From Clostridia bacterium (lineage in GTDB: Bacteria > Bacillota > Clostridia > Oscillospirales > Acutalibacteraceae): DNA of 64,000 bases. The DNA is taken from positions 310,001 to 374,000 of the forward strand of contig JAFQHU010000003.1 of assembly GCA_017397845.1 (NCBI GenBank), in the 5' to 3' direction. Every line of letters begins with the position of its first letter. Positions within the stretch are counted from its first letter, which is position 1. Both the position numbers and the translations under genes were made by a program. Shown here piece after piece: positions 44,515 through 53,291 of this stretch. Under the pieces are notes generated by a model. That model had not been told where the DNA came from. It worked only from the letters and a program-made list of their open reading frames with translations, and did no database searches.

Positions 44515-44676
44515 TTAAAGGTCATCCGCATCCTGAACAGGCTTCTCGTTTTTATCAGTCGGAACACCTGTATAAGAACCGTTTACATCACTTTTGATCC
44601 GTCCGTCATCGGTTCTTACCTTAATTACCGAACGTGCTTTTTTCATTATTCTGTCTCTTTTTGCTTTATCTGCCAT
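44515..44676 (-). CDS. Small basic/acidic protein, 53 residues
   Basis: A short gene with GAAAGGAAT ahead of its ATG. It begins MADKAKRDRIMKKARSV and ends PVQDADDL, with a polar middle segment VRTDDGRIKSDVNGSYTG. No hydrophobic helix and no Cys. The composition (basic start, then acidic end) and good translation signals support a real protein, possibly nucleic-acid-associated; I do not recognise a family. It is divergent from the ECF sigma gene. Confidence 0.7.
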   Translation of the reverse strand: MADKAKRDRIMKKARSVIKVRTDDGRIKSDVNGSYTGVPTDKNEKPVQDADDL

Positions 44677-44812
44677 AAAATATTCCTTTCGAAGTCAGAG
44701 CTATATATAGTATATGAAATAAATATCTTGTAAAACATTAATTTTTTTTGTAAAATAAATGCAACAAAACAAAAGTCTTATTCATCTAATAGTATGAACG
44801 GATGTGATAAAT

Positions 44813-45349
44813 ATGAGCTCAGAAATTATTAACAATCTGGTTGTCAAAGCAAAAGAAGGAAATATTGAGGCCTTCGGTATTCTTTACGAAACCTACAGTA
44901 AGGACATGTATAAGTTTGCCTTTTATTATTTAGGCTCACCTACCCTTGCCGAAGACTGTGTAAGTGAATGTGTTCTTACGGCTTTTCAAAAAATCAACAC
45001 ACTAAAAAAAACCGGTTCCTTTAAAAGCTGGCTTTTCAAAATCCTTTATAACTGCTGTAACAAAGCTCTCAAGGAAAAAATACGCGCAAGAGATACAGTT
45101 GAAATCTCTTCACTTATTGACCTATGCAAGGAAGATTCGGATCAAAGTGAAATTATCAGCCTTAAAAACTCCATGGAAAAGCTGACGGAAGAAGAGAAAA
45201 CCATTATTCTCCTTTCCTACACAGCCGGATATACGAGCAAAGAAATAGGCAAAATACTTGGACTTAAGGATTCAACGGTTCGTTCTAAATTGATGAGGAG
45301 CACGGAAAAATTAAGACAGATGCTACATACTGATGAGGTGATAAGATGA
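44813..45349 (+). CDS. ECF-type RNA polymerase sigma factor
   Basis: A 178-residue sigma-70 factor. Region 2 spans about 10-75 (FGILYETYSKDMYKFAFYYLG, TAEDCVSE-like and FKSWLFKILYNCC) and region 4 about 115-170 (LTEEEKTIILLSYTAGYTSKEIGKILGLKDSTVRSKL across its HTH). The ATG at 44813 is used because GGAT sits 9 bases upstream; a GTG at 44804 has no spacing. It overlaps the next gene by 4 bp (ATGA), so it is coupled to the membrane propeller protein, which may act as its anti-sigma. Confidence 0.9.
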   Translation: MSSEIINNLVVKAKEGNIEAFGILYETYSKDMYKFAFYYLGSPTLAEDCVSECVLTAFQKINTLKKTGSFKSWLFKILYNCCNKALKEKIRARDTVEISSLIDLCKEDSDQSEIISLKNSMEKLTEEEKTIILLSYTAGYTSKEIGKILGLKDSTVRSKLMRSTEKLRQMLHTDEVIR

Positions 45350-47625
45350 AAAAAGATATTTTAAAAGAAGAGTTTGAAAAAGAAATCGAAATCCCGGAAA
45401 GCCTTTCAAAAAATAATATCATAAAAATGCTGCAAGAGAAAGACATAAAACCCGATAAGAAAGTGGAAATAAATATTTTACCTAAAATTCTTTCGGCAGC
45501 AGCCATGCTCTTAATTGTTATTATTGCAGCAATTTCGCTGAATCTCAGAAGCGAATTTGTTGATGTGGAGATGCAGAACACACCTACTACTACCACAGCA
45601 TCCGCCCTGACAACGTCAGCAGACGTCCCGGAAAATAAAGAAGAAAAAGCCACCGCTGCAGCACAGATCACAGAAGCAGGAATAAAAGAAAATGCTCCTC
45701 AGCCTACCAATCTTAAGGTAGCCAAAAGCGAAAAGGACCTCAAAAATCATTTTGTTAAAATGTATACCGAAGGTAAAATCAATAATTATATTGATACGGT
45801 TTTCAATTATGCAAGCGACATTTTACTTTACGGATTAAGCGATGACAAATCGGCTGATGCCTTAGTAGGTGAAAGTATCAATATGGCTCCTTCCATGGCT
45901 ATAACAGCAGCTCCGCAGGCTGAAGCAAGCCGCGGTGATTCAGCCACAAGCACTGTACCGCACGGCACAACAAATGTTCAGGTAGCCGACGTAGACGAGG
46001 GTGACATAATCAAAAATGACGGCAAATACCTTTACATCGTAAATCATCCGGGAAATAAAATCTCTGACACAAACGGAATTACCATAGTTGACACAGAAAC
46101 TATGAAAAGAGTTTACAGAGGAAAAATAGAGCTTAAGGACTCGGAGGTTTTAGAGAAGATAAAGGAAAACAGCCGACTCGAAAAATACCACGGCGATCTT
46201 ACTACAGATATGTTCATTCAGGATATTTACCTCGACGGAGACATTCTCACGGCAATATGCACCTACAACGAAAAAACCTATGCAGTAATTTACGACATCA
46301 GCAAAAGACATGCTCCTGCAGAGGTAAGACGCTTTGACCAGGATGGTTCCTATGTTTCCTCCAGAATGGTAAACGGAATAATCTACACAGTAACAAGCTA
46401 TACCGTAAGAGGCTCCTCCGTAGAAGAGGTAGAGAAAAACTCCATTCCTCAGGTGAATTGCGACTGTATCCCGTATTCAAAATGCTACATGCTCGACGAA
46501 GACAGCACAAGATACATTGTAGTTTCAGCCTTTGATACAAGTAAACCTCACAGTACCCCCGACGCTATTTCAGTTTTAGGCGACGGATTTGAGATTTACT
46601 CCACTGCGGAAAATTTATATGTTTACTCTACCGACTATGATAATATATACGGTGATAACAATGCCATAGTGAAAACTATAGTTAATTCCTTCTCACTTAA
46701 CGGCACAGAAATCACGCACAAGGCCACGGGCACTTTCAACGGTACCTGCCTCAATCAATACTCTTTTGATGAATACAAGGGCAATCTCAGAGTAGCGGCT
46801 TGCTATTATAATCCCAGAACCAATGAAGATGTAAGCTGCGTATATGTACTGAATGAGGAATTAGAGATTATCGGTGAGCTTACAGATATTGCAAAGGATG
46901 AACAGGTAAAAGCGGTTCGCTTTATGGGCGATACAGGATATGTAGTAACCTTCCGCAACACTGACCCTCTGTTTATAATTGACTTTTCTGACCCCGAAAA
47001 GCCCAAAATCACAGGCGAGCTGAAAATTCCCGGATACTCAACTTATATACATCCCATCGCAGACGGTTATCTTGTCGGCATCGGCTACGACGGAACAGCA
47101 GAAGATGTCAAAACAAACACTGTCAAGGTTTCAGTTTTCGACGTGAGAGACAAAACAGCTCCGAAGGAAACAGACACGTTTGTTATCAAAGATGCTTTTT
47201 CATTGGTAAATGAAAACCCGAAAGCCTTCTTCTTTTACAGTGAAAAAAATATGATAGGTATCCCCGTAAGCCACTACCGTGACGGAAACACCGTAAAGAG
47301 CATCCAAACCCTCACCATAGAAGACGGAAAGATAAAAGACCACCTCGGCTATATTCATCATACGACCGACAGTAAAGGCTACAATATTACCTTCTACGGC
47401 TATCATTTCAGCGAGCTTTTCAGAGGCACATATATCGGTAATATGCTCTACACCATCGGGAATTATGAAATCATTGAGCATAATCTCGACACAGGTGATA
47501 AGGAAAGAAGCTGTATCATCGTTTCTGAGGAAGATATGGAAAACACATCTACCGGTGTATCCGTCGAAACTACTGACGGTATCAAAGGAGTAATAACAGC
47601 CACTACCACTCCTCCGACGAAATAA
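45346..47625 (+). CDS. Membrane-anchored beta-propeller protein (putative anti-sigma partner)
   Basis: A 759-residue protein with a short charged cytosolic N-terminus (1-44), one membrane helix (45-67), a Thr/Ala-rich linker and a long exterior beta-propeller domain (about 150-735) of the secreted Beta_propel type (DVDEGDIIKNDGKYLYIVNH, then ADVDEGD-style blades). Its N-terminus overlaps the ECF sigma gene by 4 bp, so it likely senses the outside and restrains the sigma factor; that role is inferred from coupling and topology, not from an anti-sigma motif. Confidence 0.75.
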   Translation: MKKDILKEEFEKEIEIPESLSKNNIIKMLQEKDIKPDKKVEINILPKILSAAAMLLIVIIAAISLNLRSEFVDVEMQNTPTTTTASALTTSADVPENKEEKATAAAQITEAGIKENAPQPTNLKVAKSEKDLKNHFVKMYTEGKINNYIDTVFNYASDILLYGLSDDKSADALVGESINMAPSMAITAAPQAEASRGDSATSTVPHGTTNVQVADVDEGDIIKNDGKYLYIVNHPGNKISDTNGITIVDTETMKRVYRGKIELKDSEVLEKIKENSRLEKYHGDLTTDMFIQDIYLDGDILTAICTYNEKTYAVIYDISKRHAPAEVRRFDQDGSYVSSRMVNGIIYTVTSYTVRGSSVEEVEKNSIPQVNCDCIPYSKCYMLDEDSTRYIVVSAFDTSKPHSTPDAISVLGDGFEIYSTAENLYVYSTDYDNIYGDNNAIVKTIVNSFSLNGTEITHKATGTFNGTCLNQYSFDEYKGNLRVAACYYNPRTNEDVSCVYVLNEELEIIGELTDIAKDEQVKAVRFMGDTGYVVTFRNTDPLFIIDFSDPEKPKITGELKIPGYSTYIHPIADGYLVGIGYDGTAEDVKTNTVKVSVFDVRDKTAPKETDTFVIKDAFSLVNENPKAFFFYSEKNMIGIPVSHYRDGNTVKSIQTLTIEDGKIKDHLGYIHHTTDSKGYNITFYGYHFSELFRGTYIGNMLYTIGNYEIIEHNLDTGDKERSCIIVSEEDMENTSTGVSVETTDGIKGVITATTTPPTK

Positions 47626-47635
47626 CTCATCATAA

Positions 47636-47665
47636 ACAAGGGTACAGTTACGGCTGTGCCCTTGT
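47636..47665 (+). terminator. Hairpin after the propeller gene
   Basis: ACAAGGG / CCCTTGT stem extended by TACAG/CTGTG, but without a clear T-run; a partial terminator. Confidence 0.5.
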
Positions 47666-47697
47666 AACGCTTACATAAAAAAGGAGGTTTATGCACT

Positions 47698-48081
47698 ATG
47701 AAGAAAAAGTTGTTAGTTTTAGCTGTAATTACAGCTGTAATTTTCGTTTTGGTTTCGGGAACTATTAACGTAATGATTGATAAAGGCTACGGGTTTTCGC
47801 AGGGCAGGTACTTAGAATCAAAAAACGGTCAGCCCATGCTCATTCTTGATAGCTCCCCTATTCAGCTGTCTGACAGGAAAGGTAAAATATCCTTTGAAAA
47901 ATTCGATATAGGTGACGAAATTTTGGTTATGCATGACGGTATCGAAGAAAGTTATCCGGGAAAAACAGGAGTTTATGCAGCTTTTAAGCTCAGCGACGGA
48001 ACGGCTGATGATATTCCGCAGGAAGTAATAAAATCATTGGTTGAGCTCGGATGGCTTGAGACTGAGTTAAGACTGACTTAA
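47698..48081 (+). CDS. Membrane-anchored hypothetical protein
   Basis: A 127-residue protein with an N-terminal helix (3-24) acting as anchor or signal, then a small beta-rich domain (PIQLSDRKGKISFEKFDIGDEI, split) reminiscent of OB-like DUF3221-type exterior domains, ending with an acidic helix (EVIKSLVELGWLETEL). AAGGAGG lies 10 bases upstream. It follows the propeller gene and precedes another membrane protein gene. Function unknown. Confidence 0.65.
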   Translation: MKKKLLVLAVITAVIFVLVSGTINVMIDKGYGFSQGRYLESKNGQPMLILDSSPIQLSDRKGKISFEKFDIGDEILVMHDGIEESYPGKTGVYAAFKLSDGTADDIPQEVIKSLVELGWLETELRLT

Positions 48082-48095
48082 AAAGGAGAAAAGCT

Positions 48096-49031
48096 ATGAA
48101 ACCTTTCAATAAAGTTTTTTCAATTATATTATGCCTCGTAGCGGTTATTATGATTATTCCTCTAAATGCCGATGCCGATATGGGTCCGAAGCCTTCTGTA
48201 CAAATTACATTTGAAAACCTCAGCGATGAGCTGTGTTACGGCACTCTGCTTTCAGCTAAAGAAAGTACAGGCCCCTCATCAGCATGGAACGGCAAAGATG
48301 AAGATGCACAGCACAATGAAAATCCTAACGGTTATTATTCATATCTTACCTTCGGTTATGATATTTGGAAAGCCTTCGTGGATTATGAGGATAAAGACGG
48401 ATTTTATTTCCTGCAGGAAGCGTGGCAGATAAATGAAACCAAAAAATTGGCATGGACATATTATCCGCCTGACGAATTTAAGATTCTGCTGTATTTCCCT
48501 GAAACCGGTAAATTTTCAATCAGCGGTGTATATGAAAGATATGCCTTTGACAGTTATTTCACCGTAAATATGGACAGTATGGGATTGACTGTTAATTACA
48601 ATGAAGAACAAAGCACCGATGAACGGATAGAAGCATACCACTCTTACAATTACCGTGCAGAAATATTTTCACTTATTATCCGCATCCTTATAACCATAGC
48701 AATCGAAATGGGTATTGCTTTAATGTTCGGCTTCAGTAAAAAGAAGCAGCTTTTACTGCTCATCGGTGTGAATACTGCAACACAGATTTTACTCAATGTA
48801 TTCCTTAATATTGTCAACTATAAGTCAGGCGAAACGGCATTTATCGTATTCTATGTGCTTACGGAAATCGCAGTATTCATTATTGAATCAGTAATTTATT
48901 GCAAGATTATGAAAAAATACAGCGAGAAACAAAAAGCAAATTGGTTCTACGTTCTTTATTCACTTACAGCAAATTCTGTTTCCTTCGGTGCAGGTCTTAT
49001 AATAGCTCAGAGCCTTCCAGGTATATTCTGA
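48096..49031 (+). CDS. Secreted-domain membrane protein of unknown function
   Basis: A 311-residue protein: signal peptide (1-28, ending ADAD), an exterior domain to about 190 rich in aromatic residues (GYYSYLTFGYDIWKAFVDY), then four membrane helices in the C-terminal 120 residues (IIRILITIAIEMGIALMF onward). The first part binds something outside and the helices anchor it. It is 14 bp after the anchored hypothetical gene and shares its transcript. No family recognised. Confidence 0.65.
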   Translation: MKPFNKVFSIILCLVAVIMIIPLNADADMGPKPSVQITFENLSDELCYGTLLSAKESTGPSSAWNGKDEDAQHNENPNGYYSYLTFGYDIWKAFVDYEDKDGFYFLQEAWQINETKKLAWTYYPPDEFKILLYFPETGKFSISGVYERYAFDSYFTVNMDSMGLTVNYNEEQSTDERIEAYHSYNYRAEIFSLIIRILITIAIEMGIALMFGFSKKKQLLLLIGVNTATQILLNVFLNIVNYKSGETAFIVFYVLTEIAVFIIESVIYCKIMKKYSEKQKANWFYVLYSLTANSVSFGAGLIIAQSLPGIF

Positions 49032-49071
49032 TAAATTATAAATCAGCCTTATTTCTTTAATAAATATTAAA

Positions 49072-49100
49072 TTGACATACTAATGCTCTGCTGTTATAAT
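49072..49100 (+). promoter_or_regulatory. Consensus sigma-A promoter of the nitroreductase gene
   Basis: TTGACA (49072-49077), 17-bp spacer, TATAAT (49095-49100), 30 bp before the start. Confidence 0.92.
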
Positions 49101-49129
49101 TTTCATATAACTAATCAAGGAGGCAATCT

Positions 49130-49900
49130 ATGAAGCCTGTTATTATCGACAAAGAAAAATGTATCGGTTGCGGAAAATGTGTAGCTGACTGTGTTTCGGA
49201 AAAGCTGAAAATCATCGACGGTAAGGCAGAATTTATGTATGATCGCTGTATTCAGTGCGGTCATTGTTATGCAATTTGTCCTGTCGGAGCCGTTACAATG
49301 GCAAATTACAAAGATTTCGAGGAAGAAAAAGCCTTTGATGTTACGAAAATAAACAGTGACGATTTACTCTCTGCCATGAAAAGCAGAAGAACTATCCGAA
49401 AATTCAGAGACGAGGAAATCCCGGTTGAGGACATAAAAAAAATCATCGAAGCAGGACGCTACTGTCCCACAGGCACAAATGCACAGGATTTCGCATTTAC
49501 CGTACTTCGAAAATCAGTTCCCGAAATAGAAACGGAATGTGTAAAATTTTTCCGTGTGGCTATGAAAGCAGCTTCACCCATAAAAAAATATATCGGTAAT
49601 GTTACCATAGACGATAATTTTTTCTTTAAAGGATCTACTGCCGTAATCATTGTCAGCAGTAAGGGCAATACAAGTGCCTGTCTTGCCTCGTCATATATGG
49701 AGCTTATGGCGGCTACAATGGGAATTGGTGTTCTTTACAGCGGTTTCTTCGTAGGTGCATCTAAAATGATTCCTAAGGTAAAGAAAATGCTTCATCTTCC
49801 CGAAGGTCACTCCCCTGTTACATGTCTTGTATTAGGCTATCCTGATGTGGAATACAAAAGAATTCCGCCAAGAAATAAAGCAGAAGTTAGATTTGATTAA
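49130..49900 (+). CDS. Ferredoxin-nitroreductase fusion oxidoreductase
   Basis: A 256-residue protein with an N-terminal 2[4Fe-4S] ferredoxin (Cys 11, 14, 17, 21 and 40, 43, 46, 50) fused to an FMN nitroreductase domain (about 80-256; MKSRRTIRKFRDEEIPVEDI, GRYCPTGTNAQDF). Such fusions are common in anaerobic Clostridia and reduce nitro or flavin-linked substrates with ferredoxin electrons. Standalone gene with its own promoter and a terminator after it. Substrate unknown. Confidence 0.9.
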   Translation: MKPVIIDKEKCIGCGKCVADCVSEKLKIIDGKAEFMYDRCIQCGHCYAICPVGAVTMANYKDFEEEKAFDVTKINSDDLLSAMKSRRTIRKFRDEEIPVEDIKKIIEAGRYCPTGTNAQDFAFTVLRKSVPEIETECVKFFRVAMKAASPIKKYIGNVTIDDNFFFKGSTAVIIVSSKGNTSACLASSYMELMAATMGIGVLYSGFFVGASKMIPKVKKMLHLPEGHSPVTCLVLGYPDVEYKRIPPRNKAEVRFD

Positions 49901-49906
49901 AACTTT

Positions 49907-49935
49907 AAAGGCAATCGAAAAATTCGGTTGCCTTT
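49907..49935 (+). terminator. Terminator after the nitroreductase gene
   Basis: AAAGGCAA / TTGCCTTT with an inner CGAA/TTCG pair and a T-run following. Confidence 0.88.
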
Positions 49936-49948
49936 TTCTTTTTACCTA

Positions 49949-50000
49949 TTGACAAAACAATTCTAATGCATTAGAATATAATTGTTCTAATACATTAGAA
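49949..50000 (+). promoter_or_regulatory. Promoter with two BlaI-type operators
   Basis: TTGACA (49949-49954), 17-bp spacer, TAGAAT (49972-49977). Two perfect or near-perfect 16-bp palindromes overlay it: TTCTAATGCATTAGAA (49961-49976) spans the -10 region and TTCTAATACATTAGAA (49985-50000) lies just after. They are 24 bp apart centre to centre and resemble BlaI/MecI operators, so the downstream repressor very likely binds here and represses its own operon. Confidence 0.88.
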
Positions 50001-50016
50001 TGAGGAGTGATATAAT

Positions 50017-50367
50017 ATGAATGTACCGAAAATTTTTGAAAGTGAATACCGTTTCTGCCTGATTTTATGGGAAAATGAGCCTGTTTCGAGCAGAGTGCTT
50101 TCTGAGCTTTGCAAAGACAAATTGGGTTGGTCAAAAACCACCACCTACACGGTTATCAAGCGGCTTTCCGACAGAGGCGTGGTAAAAAACGAAAACGCTG
50201 TGGTAACCTCTCTCATTTCTAAAGAGCAGGCACAGAAGGCCGAAGTAAATGAAATGCTTGAAAGCAAATTTGAAGGCTCACTTCCCGCATTTATCGCCGC
50301 CTTCTCTAAAAAGAAAAAATTAACAGAAAAGGAAATAGAACAAATAATCAACATCATCGAAAAATAA
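50017..50367 (+). CDS. BlaI/MecI/CopY-family repressor
   Basis: A 116-residue winged-helix repressor. The family pattern is clear: LILWENEPVSSRVLSEL, WSKTTTYTVIKRLSDRGVVKNE (split) as recognition helix and wing, then a short dimerization helix. It is translated after tandem operators and 12 bp ahead of the M56 protease gene, which presumably cleaves it on signal. GAGGAG ribosome binding site. No beta-lactamase gene is present, so the regulated target is unclear. Confidence 0.92.
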   Translation: MNVPKIFESEYRFCLILWENEPVSSRVLSELCKDKLGWSKTTTYTVIKRLSDRGVVKNENAVVTSLISKEQAQKAEVNEMLESKFEGSLPAFIAAFSKKKKLTEKEIEQIINIIEK

Positions 50368-50379
50368 GGAGGTGCTTTT

Positions 50380-53253
50380 ATGGAAAATTTTTTTCTCACG
50401 TTTTTCAATCTCAGCATAAATGCAAGCTGGCTCGTTTTAGCGGTAGTCTTGCTTCGTTTCTTACTGAAGAAAGCTCCTAAATGGGTACACTGCATTCTTT
50501 GGTCATTAGTGGGAATCAGACTTGTTATGCCCTTCTCTTTAGAGAGTGTTTTCAGCCTTCTGCCCTCGAAGCAGTTCATAGTACCCTCAGCACTCTACGA
50601 AATATCGCCCACCGTAGACAGCGGATTTGTCAGTGTCAATGAAGTAATAAACCCCGTCATTTCTGAGGCTTTGGCATCATCGCCCGAAAACAGCGTAAAT
50701 CCCTTACAGGTCATTACTGCAATTGCCTCTTATATGTGGGTGACGGGAATGATCATTATGTGCCTTTATACTCTTTTCACCTTCTTTAGCCTAAAAAGAA
50801 AGGTGGGCACAGCCACTAAGCTATCGGAAAATATTTATCAGAGTGAAAATGTTCCTTCACCTTTTATTTTGGGCATCATCAGGCCGAAAATCTATCTTCC
50901 CTACGACATAAACGAAAAGGATACGGAATATGTAATCGCACACGAAAAAGCACACCTAAAAAGAAAGGATCACCTCATTAAACCTTTTGCTTTTTTACTG
51001 CTGTCTCTTTATTGGTTTAATCCTCTTCTCTGGCTTGCTTATATTATCCTTTGCAGAGATATCGAGCTTGCCTGTGATGAAAAAGTGGTAAAGGAATATG
51101 CTAAAGAAGAGTGCAAGGAATATTCCTACGCTCTTTTGAACTGCAGTATAAACAGAAAAAGGATAGCCGCTTGCCCTTTAGCTTTCGGTGAGGTGGGAGT
51201 AAAAGACAGAATAAAAAATGTACTCAACTACAAAAAGCCCGCCTTTTGGATTATAATTGTGGGAATTTTAGTCTGTATTGTTACGGCGGTGTGCTTCCTT
51301 ACAGTGCCCAAGGGTGTTACATTAGAGGCAGGTTATCAATATGAGCCTATGTCTGTTAAAACAGACAAAATAGAAATCACTACACCCGAAAACACATATA
51401 TTTTCACTGATAAGAAGCAGATTGAAACTCTTCGTAAGCTTATTAACGGCATAACCGTAGACAAAAATAAAACGGAAGAAATCGAGCATCCGTCAAAATC
51501 TTTGCCCGAAGCTTCTTATGTGATCAAGGCCCTTTTAGGTGATGTTCAGACATTTGAGCTTTGCGTAAGCCGTGATTTTAAGAATATATGGAAAAGTGAA
51601 AAGGGAGAATGTCAGTATCTGTTCACCTCCCGTGATGCAGAGAAGCTAAGAGTTATTTTTACAACAAAGCTGAATATGGCATATATAAGACAGCAGGCCG
51701 AAGACCTTGTTTCAGAGCTTTTGATAGAATATTTCGGCTATCCTCAGGTGCGAAACTACGTTTTCGTGACGGAAAGTCATTATGTCATAAAGGAAAGCTT
51801 TAATTATACCGATGACGCCGAATATGCTACGCCCGTAAATTTGAAGCTTTATATGATTTATAACTGCTCAGCTTTCAGATACATAAGCGAACAAAATATT
51901 GAAAATATGTGGTGCGCTCAGGGTGTATGTGAATTTGAATTTGACATCAAGAACAGCAGAGTTATTTATAAAGATATAACAGAGCATGTAAGAGGTGCCG
52001 GTGCTCATTTGGCTGATTTCGGAAGCACGGAAGAAATCGACGGACAATTAGAAAAAGAAGTGTTTGAAAAAGCCAAAAGACATTTCGGTATCGATATAAC
52101 AGTAAATGAAGAATCAACCGCCTCTCTCCAACACGGAGACACGCAGACAAGTGAGCCTGTCACTTACGCACAGAATGCTGTTGATTTCACATATGACATT
52201 GTTCCGGTTTATCCCCTTTCTGAGCATCTGCTTGATTCATCGGGCTTCGAAAGGCTTGTCAGAGAAAAATCACTCAACAGCGCTCACCTCATAAGAAATT
52301 CAAACAAGCAGGCTTATGACGGTCAGTACTGCCTGATTTACAGAGAGACAGACCCGGAAAACCTTATCACCGATTATGCAGGATATATAGACATAAATGA
52401 AAAAGGCGAAGGTCTCACAAGTATTTCCGAAGTGTACGACAAATACGAAAAGGTAAAAGTTGAAAAGGATTTATATATAATTTATATCCCCGACAATTCA
52501 GGAGCAAACCGATATAATGTCACAGATTTTATTTATTACGACGGCTTTTTGACTGCTAATATTTATTCATTCCCGTCAAATATAACTGACAATCACAGAA
52601 GTCAGGATTACCTGGGCTTTTTCGCAGTAATATACGCACCGAAAAATATCAATATTTATGAAAACTTTACCGCTTTTTTAGTAGAAGAACCTACAATTTT
52701 AGTCGGTGGGGGCGAAATAAACCTTTCAGATATTGACAGTATGAATATCGGCGCCGAAATGCCGAAAATGCTCTACTGTGAAAACGGTACACTTATTATG
52801 TCGGGCACCTTTGGCCTTATGGTTTATGATATTTATGACAAAAAGGTTACCGAAAGACTTGATTACCGGCTACTCAACAAGCTCGGTATAGAGTATCTTT
52901 ACTGTACCGTTTCCTCCGACGGCAGCACAGTATACTTAGGAAACAGAGATTTTAACTTTACTAACAGCAGCTCCTTCGTTCCGCTTTTTACATACCGTGT
53001 TAATTCCAAATCACTTTATGCCTACAAAAATGAATTAAATTCTGACATAAGTCTTTACGGCGGAATCTCTGAATGGAACCCTGACGGCGATGCAGACATT
53101 CTTCAGAAAGGATACATTTACGGTGCTGAAAGAAGACACAGCGAAAACGGAGGATGTTATTTACGTGCCAAAGATGACTGGAGCATGAAAAGCTTACAAG
53201 CTGTAATTTATGACCACACGGGAAAAGCTGAAATAATTGATATTTTTAAATGA
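50380..53253 (+). CDS. M56 (BlaR1-like) membrane sensor protease
   Basis: A 957-residue integral membrane protein. Helices at 4-26, about 32-50, 113-133, 203-222 and 283-305 surround the zinc motif HEKAH (188-192), as in BlaR1/MecR1 signal proteases. The 650-residue exterior part has no recognisable penicillin-binding SxxK/KTG set; it contains repeated beta-rich segments and ends with GGCYLRAKDDWSM. It probably senses an envelope or ligand signal and triggers cleavage of the upstream BlaI-type repressor. AAGGAGGTGC ribosome binding site. Confidence 0.85.
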   Translation: MENFFLTFFNLSINASWLVLAVVLLRFLLKKAPKWVHCILWSLVGIRLVMPFSLESVFSLLPSKQFIVPSALYEISPTVDSGFVSVNEVINPVISEALASSPENSVNPLQVITAIASYMWVTGMIIMCLYTLFTFFSLKRKVGTATKLSENIYQSENVPSPFILGIIRPKIYLPYDINEKDTEYVIAHEKAHLKRKDHLIKPFAFLLLSLYWFNPLLWLAYIILCRDIELACDEKVVKEYAKEECKEYSYALLNCSINRKRIAACPLAFGEVGVKDRIKNVLNYKKPAFWIIIVGILVCIVTAVCFLTVPKGVTLEAGYQYEPMSVKTDKIEITTPENTYIFTDKKQIETLRKLINGITVDKNKTEEIEHPSKSLPEASYVIKALLGDVQTFELCVSRDFKNIWKSEKGECQYLFTSRDAEKLRVIFTTKLNMAYIRQQAEDLVSELLIEYFGYPQVRNYVFVTESHYVIKESFNYTDDAEYATPVNLKLYMIYNCSAFRYISEQNIENMWCAQGVCEFEFDIKNSRVIYKDITEHVRGAGAHLADFGSTEEIDGQLEKEVFEKAKRHFGIDITVNEESTASLQHGDTQTSEPVTYAQNAVDFTYDIVPVYPLSEHLLDSSGFERLVREKSLNSAHLIRNSNKQAYDGQYCLIYRETDPENLITDYAGYIDINEKGEGLTSISEVYDKYEKVKVEKDLYIIYIPDNSGANRYNVTDFIYYDGFLTANIYSFPSNITDNHRSQDYLGFFAVIYAPKNINIYENFTAFLVEEPTILVGGGEINLSDIDSMNIGAEMPKMLYCENGTLIMSGTFGLMVYDIYDKKVTERLDYRLLNKLGIEYLYCTVSSDGSTVYLGNRDFNFTNSSSFVPLFTYRVNSKSLYAYKNELNSDISLYGGISEWNPDGDADILQKGYIYGAERRHSENGGCYLRAKDDWSMKSLQAVIYDHTGKAEIIDIFK

Positions 53254-53262
53254 AAAAAATGC

Positions 53263-53284
53263 GGCGGGATGAAATCATCCCGCC
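53263..53284. terminator. Bidirectional terminator, GGCGGGATGA stem
   Basis: GGCGGGATGA / TCATCCCGCC with a 2-nt loop, between convergent M56 and methyltransferase genes; an almost identical stem is at 58587-58608. Confidence 0.88.
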
Positions 53285-53291
53285 CTGCTGT

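Noticed and set aside
44379..44567. Minus-strand frame across the cruciform element
   Set aside because: It is created by the inverted-repeat block itself and lacks a ribosome binding site; the shorter gene at 44515-44676 is better supported.
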